A stretch of DNA of 64,000 nt from Trabulsiella odontotermitis (GCF_030053895.1 NZ_CP125781.1:4216001-4280000), one strand, 5' to 3'; counted from the first letter of the stretch, positions 40,333 to 49,666 are shown. The notes: a model not told the origin generated them from the letters alone. Numbers and translations: made by a program.

Positions 40333-40913
40333 CATTACAGACTGCCTTTACACTTCCGGTGCAGGATGCCCAACACTGTTTTCGTCGCCTGTTGAAAGCG
40401 ATGAGCGAGCCGGGCGTGATCGTCTCGCTGCATCTGCTGAAGCACGGCTGGCAGCCACTCAATCTCGCCACCACCAGCGTGTTACTGACCCTGGCGGATA
40501 ACGATACGCCGGTATGGCTATCGACGGCGGTGAACAATGATATCGCCCGTCAGAACTTACGGTTTCATACCAACGCGCCGCTGGTGGATCAGCCGCAGCA
40601 GGCGATCTTCGCCGTGGCAGATGACGCGCTGAGCGCTGAGCAACTGAACGCAATGAGCGCGGGTAGCGCCGTCGCCCCGGAAACCAGCGCCACGCTGATT
40701 GTGCAGGTTGCCGGGTTGAGCGGTGGGCGCATGCTGCGCCTGACCGGCGCGGGCATCGCCGAAGAGCGGATGATCGCCCCTCAGTTGCCGGAGTGCCTGT
40801 TGCATGAACTGACTGAGCGCCCGCACCCGTTCCCGCTGGGCGTTGACCTGATCCTCACCTGCGGCGAACGCCTGCTGGCGATCCCGCGGACTACCCATGT
40901 CGAGGTGTGCTGA
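40329..40913 (+). CDS. phnH: C-P lyase core subunit PhnH
   Basis: PhnH is a homodimeric core subunit with a PLP-transferase-like fold that lacks the cofactor site. The 194-residue protein begins 'MTLQTAFTLPVQDAQHCFRRLLKAM' and ends 'VDLILTCGERLLAIPRTTHVEVC'. It overlaps phnG by 4 nt, and its stop shares one base with the phnI start (tgATG), so translation is tightly coupled. Confidence 0.96.
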   Translation: MTLQTAFTLPVQDAQHCFRRLLKAMSEPGVIVSLHLLKHGWQPLNLATTSVLLTLADNDTPVWLSTAVNNDIARQNLRFHTNAPLVDQPQQAIFAVADDALSAEQLNAMSAGSAVAPETSATLIVQVAGLSGGRMLRLTGAGIAEERMIAPQLPECLLHELTERPHPFPLGVDLILTCGERLLAIPRTTHVEVC

Positions 40914-41977
40914 TGTACGTTGCCGTCAAAGGGGGCGAAAAGGCGATAGCCGCCGCCCATCATCTGCAGGAACACCGGCGCCGGGGCGATACCGGGCTGC
41001 CTGAACTGAGTGTGGCGCAAATTGAGCAACAGCTTAATCTCGCCGTTGATCGCGTCATGACCGAAGGCGGCATTGCCGATCGCGAACTGGCGGCGCTGGC
41101 ACTGAAACAGGCCAGCGGCGATAACGTTGAAGCGATTTTTTTGCTGCGCGCCTACCGCACGACGCTGGCGAAACTGGCGGTGAGCGAACCGCTGAACACC
41201 ACGGAAATGCGCCTCGAACGCCGCATTTCCGCCGTCTACAAAGACGTCCCAGGCGGGCAGTTGCTTGGCCCGACCTACGATTACACTCACCGTTTGCTTG
41301 ATTTTACCCTGCTGGCGAACGGTGAAACGACGGCACTGAACACGGCGGAGTCTCCGCTGGAATCCACGCCGCACGTCTTCAGCCTGCTGGCAAAACAGGG
41401 GCTGGCGAAAGCGGAAGCAGACACCGGCGCAACGCCGGATGACATCACCCGTACACCGCCGGTCTACCCGTGCTCGCGCGCCTCGCGCCTGCAACAGTTG
41501 ATGCGCGGCGACGAGGGCTATCTGCTGGCGCTGGCCTACTCTACGCAACGTGGCTATGGCCGTAACCACCCGTTCGCCGGAGAGATCCGCAGCGGTCACG
41601 TTGATATTGAAATTGTGCCGGAAGAGCTGGGATTTGCCGTTAACGTCGGCGAACTGCTGATGACTGAATGTGAAATGGTAAACGGTTTTGTCGACCCGCA
41701 AGACGAGCCGCCGCACTTTACCCGCGGTTACGGGCTGACCTTCGGCATGAGCGAGCGTAAAGCGATGGCGATGGCGCTGGTGGATCGCGCGCTACAGGCG
41801 CCAGATTACGACGAAACCATCGCCGGCCCGGCACAGGACGAAGAGTTCGTGCTGGCGCATGCGGATAACGTTGAGGCGGCCGGTTTTGTCTCGCATCTCA
41901 AGCTGCCGCACTACGTGGATTTCCAGGCTGAACTGGAGCTGTTGAAACGTCTGCAACAGGAGAACTGCCGTGGCTAA
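40913..41977 (+). CDS. phnI: C-P lyase core subunit PhnI (nucleosidase)
   Basis: PhnI supplies the ATP/GTP nucleosidase activity of the first C-P lyase step. The start at 40913 ('MYVAVKGGEKAIAAAHHLQE') gives 354 residues; the two codons upstream in frame are rejected. Conserved blocks are 'QGYGRNHPFAGEIRSG'-like 'RGYGRNHPFAGEI' and the C-terminal 'EFVLAHADNVEAAGFVSHLK', a His/Asp-rich stretch that contributes to metal binding in the complex. It overlaps phnJ by 8 nt. Confidence 0.96.
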   Translation: MYVAVKGGEKAIAAAHHLQEHRRRGDTGLPELSVAQIEQQLNLAVDRVMTEGGIADRELAALALKQASGDNVEAIFLLRAYRTTLAKLAVSEPLNTTEMRLERRISAVYKDVPGGQLLGPTYDYTHRLLDFTLLANGETTALNTAESPLESTPHVFSLLAKQGLAKAEADTGATPDDITRTPPVYPCSRASRLQQLMRGDEGYLLALAYSTQRGYGRNHPFAGEIRSGHVDIEIVPEELGFAVNVGELLMTECEMVNGFVDPQDEPPHFTRGYGLTFGMSERKAMAMALVDRALQAPDYDETIAGPAQDEEFVLAHADNVEAAGFVSHLKLPHYVDFQAELELLKRLQQENCRG

Positions 41978-42818
41978 CCCACTGACTGGCTACAACTTTG
42001 CGTACCTTGACGAACAAACCAAACGCATGATCCGCCGCGCTATTCTCAAAGCGGTGGCGATCCCCGGTTATCAGGTGCCGTTCGGCGGCCGTGAAATGCC
42101 AATGCCCTACGGTTGGGGAACCGGCGGGATCCAGCTCACCGCCAGCGTAATCGGCGAAAACGATGTGCTGAAGGTGATCGATCAGGGCGCCGACGACACC
42201 ACCAACGCCGTCTCCATTCGCAATTTCTTTAAACGTGTTACCGGCGTCGAGACCACCGAACGCACCGACGAGGCGACGTTGATCCAGACCCGTCACCGGA
42301 TCCCCGAAACGCCGTTGGTGGAAGATCAGATCCTGATCTTTCAGGTGCCGATCCCGGAACCGCTGCGCTTCATCGAGCCGCGCGAAACCGAGACCCGCAC
42401 CATGCACGCGCTGGAAGAGTACGGCGTGATGCAGGTGAAACTGTATGAAGACATCGCCCGCTTCGGCCATATCGCCACCACCTACGCCTACCCGGTGAAG
42501 GTCAATGGCCGTTATGTGATGGATCCATCGCCGATCCCGAAATTCGACAATCCAAAAATGGACATGATGCCCGCCCTGCAACTGTTTGGCGCCGGTCGTG
42601 AAAAACGCATCTACGCGGTACCGCCGTTCACCCGTGTTGAGAGTCTCGATTTTGACGATCACCCGTTTACCGTGCAGGCGTGGGACGAACCCTGCGCCAT
42701 CTGCGGCTCACGCCACAGCTACCTTGATGAAGTGGTGCTGGATGACACCGGCAAACGGATGTTTGTCTGCTCCGACACCGACTACTGCCGCCAACAAAGT
42801 GAGGCGTTAAGCAAATGA
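41970..42818 (+). CDS. phnJ: C-P lyase radical-SAM subunit PhnJ
   Basis: PhnJ cleaves the carbon-phosphorus bond of ribose-1-phosphonate 5-phosphate, releasing methane or another hydrocarbon and a 1,2-cyclic phosphate. The 282-residue protein starts at GTG 41970 ('ANPLTGYNFAYLDEQTKRM' follows). The cysteines sit in 'PCAICGSRHS' (Cys242, Cys245) and 'MFVCSDTDYCRQQ' (Cys267, Cys273), the unusual spacing that in E. coli holds the [4Fe-4S] cluster and the thiyl-radical cysteine. All are intact. It overlaps phnK by 4 nt. Confidence 0.97.
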   Translation: MANPLTGYNFAYLDEQTKRMIRRAILKAVAIPGYQVPFGGREMPMPYGWGTGGIQLTASVIGENDVLKVIDQGADDTTNAVSIRNFFKRVTGVETTERTDEATLIQTRHRIPETPLVEDQILIFQVPIPEPLRFIEPRETETRTMHALEEYGVMQVKLYEDIARFGHIATTYAYPVKVNGRYVMDPSPIPKFDNPKMDMMPALQLFGAGREKRIYAVPPFTRVESLDFDDHPFTVQAWDEPCAICGSRHSYLDEVVLDDTGKRMFVCSDTDYCRQQSEALSK

Positions 42819-43573
42819 CCCAACCGCTGCTTTCAGTCAACAATCTGACCCACCTGTACGCGCCGGGGAAAGGCTTTAACGACGTGTCATTCGAACTGTG
42901 GCCGGGCGAAGTGCTGGGTATCGTCGGCGAGTCCGGCTCCGGCAAAACCACGCTGCTGAAATCCATTTCTGCCCGCCTGACACCGCAGCAGGGCGAGGTG
43001 GTCTATCAGGCGCAATCACTGTATGGCATGAGTGAAGCGGAACGCCGCCGCCTGCTGCGCACCGAGTGGGGCGTGGTGCATCAGCATCCGATGGACGGCC
43101 TGCGCCGCCAGGTCTCGGCGGGCGGCAACATCGGTGAACGTCTGATGGCCACCGGCGCACGCCACTACGGCAACATTCGCGCGACGGCGCAGCAGTGGCT
43201 GGAAGAGGTAGAGATCCCCGCCTCACGCATCGACGATCTACCGACCACCTTCTCCGGCGGTATGCAGCAACGTCTGCAAATCGCCCGCAACCTGGTCACT
43301 CATCCGAAACTGGTGTTTATGGACGAGCCCACCGGCGGGCTGGACGTCTCCGTGCAGGCGCGTCTGCTCGATTTACTGCGCGGGCTGGTGGTGGAGTTGA
43401 ACCTGGCGGTGGTGATTGTCACCCACGATCTCGGCGTCGCACGCCTGCTGGCCGACCGTCTGATGGTGATGAAAGAAGGTCAGGTGGTGGAAAGTGGATT
43501 AACTGACCGCGTGCTGGACGATCCGCATCATCCCTACACCCAGTTGCTGGTGTCATCGGTATTGCAGAATTGA
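42815..43573 (+). CDS. phnK: C-P lyase ABC-type ATPase PhnK
   Basis: PhnK is an ABC ATPase that docks on the PhnGHIJ core next to PhnJ; it does not serve a transporter. The 252-residue protein has Walker A 'GESGSGKTTLL', signature 'FSGGMQQRLQIARNL', Walker B 'LVFMDEPTGGLD' and the His switch 'IVTHDL'. In E. coli phnL follows after a few nucleotides; here a 110-bp spacer with REP sequences intervenes. Confidence 0.96.
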   Translation: MTQPLLSVNNLTHLYAPGKGFNDVSFELWPGEVLGIVGESGSGKTTLLKSISARLTPQQGEVVYQAQSLYGMSEAERRRLLRTEWGVVHQHPMDGLRRQVSAGGNIGERLMATGARHYGNIRATAQQWLEEVEIPASRIDDLPTTFSGGMQQRLQIARNLVTHPKLVFMDEPTGGLDVSVQARLLDLLRGLVVELNLAVVIVTHDLGVARLLADRLMVMKEGQVVESGLTDRVLDDPHHPYTQLLVSSVLQN

Positions 43574-43586
43574 TGATGTTGCTGTT

Positions 43587-43664
43587 GCCGGGTGGCGCTC
43601 CGCTTACCCTACCTGGGAACAGCACACCTTTGTAGGCCGGATAAGGCGAAGCCGCCATCCGGCA
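43587..43664. repeat. REP pair inside the phn operon, between phnK and phnL
   Basis: Two REP-type palindromes, gccgggtggcgctccgctta (43587-43606) and ggccggataaggcg...gccatccggc (43635-43663), lie in the phnK-phnL gap. Elements of this kind stabilise upstream mRNA or damp downstream expression. Confidence 0.88.
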
Positions 43665-43683
43665 ATCGAACCACGAGGCCAAC

Positions 43684-44364
43684 ATGATCCACGTAGAAAA
43701 CGTGAGTAAAACCTTTGTGCTCCACCAGCAAAACGGCGTGCGTCTGCCGGTGTTACAGAACGCATCGCTGACCGTCAGTGCCGGCGAATGCGTTGTGCTG
43801 CATGGTCATTCCGGCAGCGGTAAATCCACGCTGCTGCGTTCCCTGTACGCCAATTACCTGCCCGACGACGGTCATATCCACATTAAGCACGGCGACGAGT
43901 GGGTTGATCTGGTCACGGCACCCGCGCGAAAAGTGGTGGAAGTGCGTAAATCCACCATCGGCTGGGTCAGCCAGTTTCTGCGGGTGATCCCGCGGATTTC
44001 CACGCTGGACGTGGTCATGCAGCCGCTGATCAACCTCGGCGTGCCGCGCGACGAATGCGCCGCCAAAGCCGCTCGCCTGCTGACGCGCCTCAACGTGCCG
44101 GAACGCCTGTGGCATCTGGCGCCGTCGACCTTTTCCGGCGGCGAGCAACAGCGCGTCAACATCGCCCGCGGCTTTATCGTCGATTACCCGATTCTGCTGC
44201 TCGACGAACCTACGGCGTCACTGGATACAAAAAACAGTGCGGCAGTCGTTGAGCTTATCACCGAAGCAAAAGCGCGTGGTGCCGCGATTGTCGGTATTTT
44301 CCATGACGAAACGGTGCGTAACCACGTCGCCGATCGTCTCCATCCAATGAGTACAACATCATGA
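43684..44364 (+). CDS. phnL: C-P lyase ABC-type ATPase PhnL
   Basis: PhnL is the second ABC-like ATPase, needed with PhnGHI for the first step. The 226-residue protein has Walker A 'GHSGSGKSTLL', signature 'FSGGEQQRVNIARGF' and Walker B 'ILLLDEPTASLD'; the switch region is 'IVGIFHDE'. An acgaggcc site precedes the ATG. It overlaps phnM by 4 nt. Spacing from phnK is enlarged by the REP pair. Confidence 0.96.
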   Translation: MIHVENVSKTFVLHQQNGVRLPVLQNASLTVSAGECVVLHGHSGSGKSTLLRSLYANYLPDDGHIHIKHGDEWVDLVTAPARKVVEVRKSTIGWVSQFLRVIPRISTLDVVMQPLINLGVPRDECAAKAARLLTRLNVPERLWHLAPSTFSGGEQQRVNIARGFIVDYPILLLDEPTASLDTKNSAAVVELITEAKARGAAIVGIFHDETVRNHVADRLHPMSTTS

Positions 44365-45497
44365 TTATCAATAACGTAAAGTTAGTGCTGGAAGATGAAG
44401 TTGTTCATGGTTCTGTCGACGTCAGGGATGGCATAATTCGCGCGTTTGCGCAGACCCAGAGCGGCCTGCCGGAAGCGATGGACGGTGAAGGCGGCTGGTT
44501 GTTGCCAGGCTTGATCGAGCTGCATACCGACAATCTGGATAAATTTTTTACGCCGCGTCCGAAAGTGGACTGGCCTGCCCACTCCGCGATGAGCAGCCAT
44601 GATGCGCTGATGGTCTCAAGCGGGATCACCACTGTGCTGGATGCAGTCGCGATTGGCGACGTGCGCGACGGTGGCGATCGGCTGGAAAATCTTGAAAAGA
44701 TGATTAACGCCGTCGAAGAGACGCAAAAACGCGGCCTAAATCGCGCCGAACATCGCCTGCATTTGCGCTGCGAGCTGCCGCATCACACCACCCTGCCGCT
44801 GTTTGAAAAGCTGGTCGATCGCGAGCCAGTGACGCTGGTGTCGCTGATGGATCACTCGCCAGGACAGCGTCAGTTCGCCAATCTTGAGAAGTACCGCGAG
44901 TATTATCAGGGCAAATACCAGCTGACCGATGAGCAGATGGCGCGTTACGAAGAAGAGCAGTTGCAGCTGGCCGCCCGCTGGTCGCAGCCCAACCGCGAAG
45001 CCATCGCCGCACACTGCCGCCAGCGGGGTATTTCACTGGCGAGCCATGACGACGCCACCCGCGATCATGTGGTGGAATCGCATCAAATTGGCAGTGTGAT
45101 CGCCGAATTTCCTACCACGTTTGAAGCGGCAGAAGCGTCGCGACAGCATGGAATGAACGTACTTATGGGCGCGCCAAATATCGTGCGCGGCGGTTCGCAC
45201 TCCGGCAACGTCGCGGCACACCAGTTGGCCTCGCTCGGTCTGCTGGATATTCTGTCGTCCGATTACTATCCGGCAAGCCTGCTGGATGCAGCGTTTCGCG
45301 TGGCAGACGATCACAACAACGCCTTCACACTGCCACAGGCCATCCGCCTGGTGTCGAAAAACCCGGCACAGTCGCTGAACCTGCACGATCGCGGCGTGAT
45401 CAGCGAAGGTAAACGCGCTGACCTGGTGCTGGCGCACCGCAAAAGCGAACACATCCACATCGATCATGTCTGGCGTCAGGGCAAGAGGGTTTATTGA
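44361..45497 (+). CDS. phnM: RPnTP hydrolase PhnM
   Basis: PhnM removes pyrophosphate from the ribose 5-triphosphate phosphonate. The 378-residue amidohydrolase-fold protein has the metal-binding 'GLIELHTDNLDKF' near residue 52 and 'SLASHDDATRDHV' in the middle, with 'DILSSDYYPASLL' late in the barrel. It overlaps phnL by 4 nt, and its stop overlaps the phnN start by one base. Confidence 0.96.
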   Translation: MIINNVKLVLEDEVVHGSVDVRDGIIRAFAQTQSGLPEAMDGEGGWLLPGLIELHTDNLDKFFTPRPKVDWPAHSAMSSHDALMVSSGITTVLDAVAIGDVRDGGDRLENLEKMINAVEETQKRGLNRAEHRLHLRCELPHHTTLPLFEKLVDREPVTLVSLMDHSPGQRQFANLEKYREYYQGKYQLTDEQMARYEEEQLQLAARWSQPNREAIAAHCRQRGISLASHDDATRDHVVESHQIGSVIAEFPTTFEAAEASRQHGMNVLMGAPNIVRGGSHSGNVAAHQLASLGLLDILSSDYYPASLLDAAFRVADDHNNAFTLPQAIRLVSKNPAQSLNLHDRGVISEGKRADLVLAHRKSEHIHIDHVWRQGKRVY

Positions 45498-46066
45498 TGG
45501 CGGGAAAGCTGGTCTGGTTAGTGGGGCCGTCGGGCTCCGGTAAAGACAGTCTGCTGGAAGCGCTGCGCGTACTGGAACATCCGCGCATTCTGGTGGCGCA
45601 TCGCTACATCACCCGGCCATGGAATGCGGGCAGCGAAAACCACGTTGCGCTGAGCGAACAGGAATTTTTTACCCGCGCCGCACAGCAGCTGTTTGCCCTG
45701 AGCTGGCACGCCAACAATTTTTACTATGGCGTCGGCGTGGAAATTGACGTCTGGTTGCATGCCGGGTTTGACGTGGTGGTGAACGGATCGCGGGCGCATC
45801 TTCCGCAGGCCAAAGCACGCTACGGCACGGCGCTGCTGCCGGTCTGTCTGCATGTGTCGCCTGAGGTATTGCGCGAGCGGCTTGAGCTTCGTGGTCGCGA
45901 GAACGCCAAAGAGATCGACCAGCGTCTGGCCCGGGCGGCGCGTTATACGCCGGATAACTGCCATATGCTGAATAACAACGGAAGTCTGCTACAGTCAGTG
46001 GAGACCTTTTTATCCCTGATCCGCCAGCCCGTTGCGTCACAAGAGAACCCTCATGCCTGCCTGTAA
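45497..46066 (+). CDS. phnN: Ribose 1,5-bisphosphokinase PhnN
   Basis: PhnN phosphorylates ribose 1,5-bisphosphate to PRPP, the last step of the C-P lyase route. The 189-residue protein has the P-loop 'GPSGSGKDSLLEA' near its N-terminus and a guanylate-kinase-like fold ('VVNGSRAHLPQAKARYG'). ATG 45497 is preferred to TTG 45494. In E. coli phnO, an aminoalkylphosphonate acetyltransferase, comes next; here only 33 bp separate phnN and phnP and phnO is absent. Confidence 0.94.
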   Translation: MAGKLVWLVGPSGSGKDSLLEALRVLEHPRILVAHRYITRPWNAGSENHVALSEQEFFTRAAQQLFALSWHANNFYYGVGVEIDVWLHAGFDVVVNGSRAHLPQAKARYGTALLPVCLHVSPEVLRERLELRGRENAKEIDQRLARAARYTPDNCHMLNNNGSLLQSVETFLSLIRQPVASQENPHACL

Positions 46067-46099
46067 CCTGATCCAGGGGACATGCTGTAAGGAGGAATG

Positions 46100-46858
46100 A
46101 TGAGTCTGATTCTTCGCTTAACCGGCACCGGAGGCGCGCAGTTAGTTCCGGTCTTTGGCTGCGATTGCGCCGCCTGCCGCCGCGCCCGCCAGTATCCTCA
46201 ACATCGTCGCCGTCCGTGCAGCGGTGTGGTGAGCTACAACGATGCCGTCACCCTGCTGGACGCCGGGATCCCCGATCTGATGGAACATCACCCCGCTGGC
46301 AGTTTTCACCAGTTTTTACTCACCCACTACCATATGGATCATGTTCAGGGGCTGTTTCCGCTGCGCTGGGGCATTGACGAACCCATTCCGGTTTACGGAC
46401 CGCCAGACGAAGAGGGTTGCGACGATCTGTTTAAACACCCGGGGATCCTGGATTTCAGCCACACCGTGGAACCGTTCGTGGTGTTTGACCTGCAGGGGCT
46501 TCAGGTCACGCCGCTGCCGCTTATCCACTCAAAACTGACCTTCGGCTATCTGCTGGAGTCTGCACACAGCCGCGTCGCGTGGCTTACCGACACCGCCGGG
46601 CTGCCCGACAAGACACTGACGTTTCTGCGCAATAATCATCCGCAGGTGATGGTGATTGACTGCAGCCACGAGCCGCGCGACGAAACGCCGCGCAACCATA
46701 ACGATCTCAATACGATTATCACGATCAAAGCAGAGACAGGCTGCCCGCGGGTGATCCTGACGCATATCAGCCATCGTTTCGATGTCTGGATGATGGACAA
46801 TCCACTCCCGGAAGGTATAGAAGCGGGGTTTGACGGCATGGAGATTATGCTGGATTAA
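46100..46858 (+). CDS. phnP: Phosphoribosyl 1,2-cyclic phosphate phosphodiesterase PhnP
   Basis: PhnP opens the cyclic ribose phosphate made by PhnJ. The 252-residue metallo-beta-lactamase-fold protein has 'THYHMDHVQG' (HxHxDH) for two metal ions and a structural zinc site in 'FGCDCAACRRARQ' near the N-terminus. Two ATGs lie in tandem (46097 and 46100); the second has better spacing from the aaggagg site. Its stop overlaps yjdP by 4 nt in convergent orientation. Last gene of the operon. Confidence 0.95.
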   Translation: MSLILRLTGTGGAQLVPVFGCDCAACRRARQYPQHRRRPCSGVVSYNDAVTLLDAGIPDLMEHHPAGSFHQFLLTHYHMDHVQGLFPLRWGIDEPIPVYGPPDEEGCDDLFKHPGILDFSHTVEPFVVFDLQGLQVTPLPLIHSKLTFGYLLESAHSRVAWLTDTAGLPDKTLTFLRNNHPQVMVIDCSHEPRDETPRNHNDLNTIITIKAETGCPRVILTHISHRFDVWMMDNPLPEGIEAGFDGMEIMLD

Positions 46859-47190
46859 CGGGCGTAATCATCCTCAAAACGACGTTCTTCGTCTTCCAGC
46901 TGGCGTCGCTCCTGATCGAGCTGGCGCTGGCGGTCATCAAGTTGACGGCGTCGGTCTTCGAACTGGCGACGACGGTCGTCATATTGCCGGCGGCGATCGT
47001 CGCTCATCTGCCGCTCCCAGCCCTCATCACGATCGCGATCGTCGTCATAGTCCCGGTTGTTGTCGGGTTTCCAGGCGTCGTTAATCGCCTGCTGGATATT
47101 ACCAATCGCGTCGTCAATCACATCCGCGTGAGCCAGTTGGCTGCTCAATGAGAGCAGGCTGAACAGAATCGCTGCTACATGCTGTTTCAT
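46855..47190 (-). CDS. yjdP: Secreted coiled-coil protein YjdP
   Basis: A 111-residue protein with a signal peptide ('MKQHVAAILFSLLSLSSQLA', cleaved near 'AHA') and a mature part made of Asp/Arg/Gln-rich heptad-like repeats ('DDRRRQYDDRRRQFEDRRRQ'), predicted to form a long charged helix in the periplasm. Function unknown; it matches E. coli YjdP in repeat pattern and position between phnP and fdhF. Confidence 0.92.
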   Translation of the reverse strand: MKQHVAAILFSLLSLSSQLAHADVIDDAIGNIQQAINDAWKPDNNRDYDDDRDRDEGWERQMSDDRRRQYDDRRRQFEDRRRQLDDRQRQLDQERRQLEDEERRFEDDYAR

Positions 47191-47306
47191 AAGGTTAATC
47201 TCGATGCCGGGCTGATCTCACGGTAGTGAATCACCCGCAATGCGTGTAGTGGAGGATTCTCAAAACTGTCAGCTCCGGCGATTATCACTTTGTCAGTCCG
47301 CGTTAT

Positions 47307-47348
47307 CATTTCGAGAAACGTCGCCGCTGCCAGCCATTTCGACACGTC
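47307..47348 (+). promoter_or_regulatory. Two FhlA-type activator sites upstream of fdhF
   Basis: catttcgagaaacg (47307-47320) and catttcgacacgtc (47335-47348) each contain the CATTTCG half-site of the FhlA activator and lie 110-140 bp before the sigma-54 promoter, as in E. coli fdhF. Confidence 0.8.
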
Positions 47349-47429
47349 AAATCTGACGAGAATCTGCTTTTCGTCATGACATCGTCCAAAACTCGCCCGT
47401 AATATCAGGGGATACCCACAATAAAAACA

Positions 47430-47445
47430 TGGCATAGAAGATGCA
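47430..47445 (+). promoter_or_regulatory. Sigma-54 (-24/-12) promoter of fdhF
   Basis: tggcatagaagatgca has the invariant GG and GC with 10 bp between them. Together with the FhlA sites it indicates formate-dependent anaerobic induction. Confidence 0.85.
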
Positions 47446-47496
47446 TAATCAGTGTGAAAGCGCGAGAGCGTAAATTGATTAACTGGAGCGAGACCG

Positions 47497-49644
47497 ATGA
47501 AAAAAGTCGTCACGGTTTGCCCGTACTGCGCATCAGGTTGCAAAATCAATCTGGTGGTGGATAACGGCAAAATCGTCAGGGCTGAGGCAGCGCAGGGGAA
47601 AACCAACCAGGGTACGCTTTGTCTGAAAGGGTATTACGGTTGGGATTTCATTAACGATACGCAAATCCTCACCCCCCGTCTGAAATCCCCCATGATTCGC
47701 CGGCAGCGCGGCGGCAAGCTGGAGTCCGTCTCCTGGAACGAAGCGCTGGATTACGTCGCCACCCGTCTGAGCGCCATCAAAGAGAAGTACGGCCCGGACG
47801 CCATTCAGACGACAGGCTCTTCACGCGGAACGGGTAATGAAACCAACTATGTGATGCAAAAATTTGCGCGCGCCGTTATTGGTACCAATAACGTCGACTG
47901 CTGCGCTCGCGTCTGACACGGCCCTTCGGTTGCAGGTCTGCACCAGTCGGTCGGTAATGGCGCCATGAGTAATGCCATCACAGAGATTGATAACACCGAT
48001 CTCGTGTTTATCTTCGGGTACAACCCGGCAGATTCACACCCTATTGTGGCGAATCACGTGATTAACGCCAAACGCAATGGGGCGAAAATTATCGTCTGCG
48101 ATCCGCGCAAAATTGAAACTGCGCGCATTGCGGATATGCACGTCGCGTTAAAAAACGGCTCGAACATCGCGCTGCTTAACGCCATGGGGCATGTCATCAT
48201 TGAAGAAAATCTGTACGACAACGCGTTCGTTGCGGCCCGTACGGAAGGCTTTGAAGAGTATCGTAAAATCGTCGAAGGCTACACGCCGGAGTCGGTTGAG
48301 GAGATCACCGGCGTCAGCGCGCAGCAGATTCGTCAGTGCGCGAGAATGTACGCCACGGCGAAATCCGCGGCGATCCTGTGGGGGATGGGCGTCACCCAGT
48401 TCTATCAGGGTGTAGAAACTGTCCGTTCACTGACCAGTCTCGCCATGTTAACCGGCAACCTCGGTAAGCCGAGCGTTGGCGTTAACCCGGTTCGCGGCCA
48501 GAACAACGTTCAGGGCGCCTGCGATATGGGCGCATTACCGGATACCTTCCCGGGCTATCAGTTTGTCAAAGAGGAAAAACACCGCGAGAAGTTCGCCAAA
48601 GCCTGGGGCGTGGAAAGTCTGCCTGCCCACACCGGTTATCGCATCAGCGAGCTGCCGCACCGCGCGGCACACGGCGAAGTGCGTGCGGCGTACATCATGG
48701 GTGAAGATCCGCTGCAAACCGATGCCGAACTCTCTGCTGTTCGCAAAGGGTTTGAGGATCTGGAGCTGGTGATCGTGCAGGACATTTTTATGACCAAAAC
48801 CGCCGCGGCGGCGGACGTCATCCTGCCTTCCACCTCCTGGGGCGAGCACGAAGGGGTCTACACCGCGGCAGATCGCGGCTTCCAGCGCTTCTTTAAGGCT
48901 GTTGAGCCGAAGTGGGATCTGAAAACGGACTGGCAAATCATCAGCGAAATCGCCACACGCATGGGTTACCCGATGCACTACAACAACACCCAGGAGATCT
49001 GGGATGAGTTGCGGCATCTCTGCCCGGATTTCTTCGGCGCAACCTATGAGAAAATGGGCGAACTGGGTTACATCCAGTGGCCGTGCCGCGATGAGTCAGA
49101 CGCCGATCAGGGCACCTCGTATCTCTTTAAAGAGAAATTCGATACCGATAACGGGCTGGCGAAATTCTTCACCTGCGACTGGGTGGCGCCCATCGACAAA
49201 CTCACTGATGAGTATCCGATGGTGCTCTCCACCGTGCGTGAAGTCGGCCACTACTCCTGTCGTTCGATGACCGGTAACTGTGCTGCGCTGGCGGCGCTGG
49301 CAGATGAACCCGGCTATGCACAAATCAATACCTCTGACGCCGCGCGTCTGGGCATTGAAGATGAAGCGCTGGTATGGGTGAACTCCCGTAAAGGCAAAAT
49401 CATTACCCGTGCGAAAGTCAGCGACCGCCCGAACAAAGGTGCGGTTTACATGACCTATCAGTGGTGGATTGGCGCCTGTAACGAACTGGTGACGGAAAAC
49501 CTGAGCCCGATAACTAAAACGCCGGAGTATAAATACTGTGCTGTTCGTGTTGAACCTATTGCTGATCAACGCGCCGCGGAACAGTACGTGATCGACGAAT
49601 ATAATAAATTGAAATCCCGGTTGCGTGAAACTGCAATGGGCTGA
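47497..49644 (+). CDS. fdhF: Formate dehydrogenase H, selenoprotein FdhF
   Basis: FdhF oxidises formate to CO2 in the formate hydrogenlyase complex, using a molybdenum bis-guanine-dinucleotide cofactor and one [4Fe-4S] cluster. The 715-residue frame contains an in-frame TGA at 47914-47916 (residue 140, context 'DCCARV-U-HGPSVAG') read as selenocysteine, not a mutation. Cluster cysteines are in 'CPYCASGCKI' and 'GTLCLKGY'. The two halves are otherwise uninterrupted and match E. coli throughout. Expression needs selA-D, the FhlA activator and sigma-54; the hyc genes are not in this window. Confidence 0.98.
47914..47953 (+). promoter_or_regulatory. Bacterial SECIS element in fdhF
   Basis: Directly after the TGA the mRNA can form a stem with the tip ttgca-ggtct-gcacc (47930-47944), carrying the aggtctg apical loop recognised by SelB. 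Position and loop match the known fdhF element. Confidence 0.92.
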
Positions 49645-49666
49645 ATTAATTACTTTCGCTAATAAT

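Noticed and set aside
47187..47606. 139-residue minus-strand frame across the fdhF promoter
   Set aside because: It runs over the FhlA sites, the sigma-54 promoter and the start of fdhF; no ribosome site or homology.
47914..47916. Nonsense mutation in fdhF
   Set aside because: The TGA is at the known selenocysteine position and is followed by a matching SECIS stem-loop.
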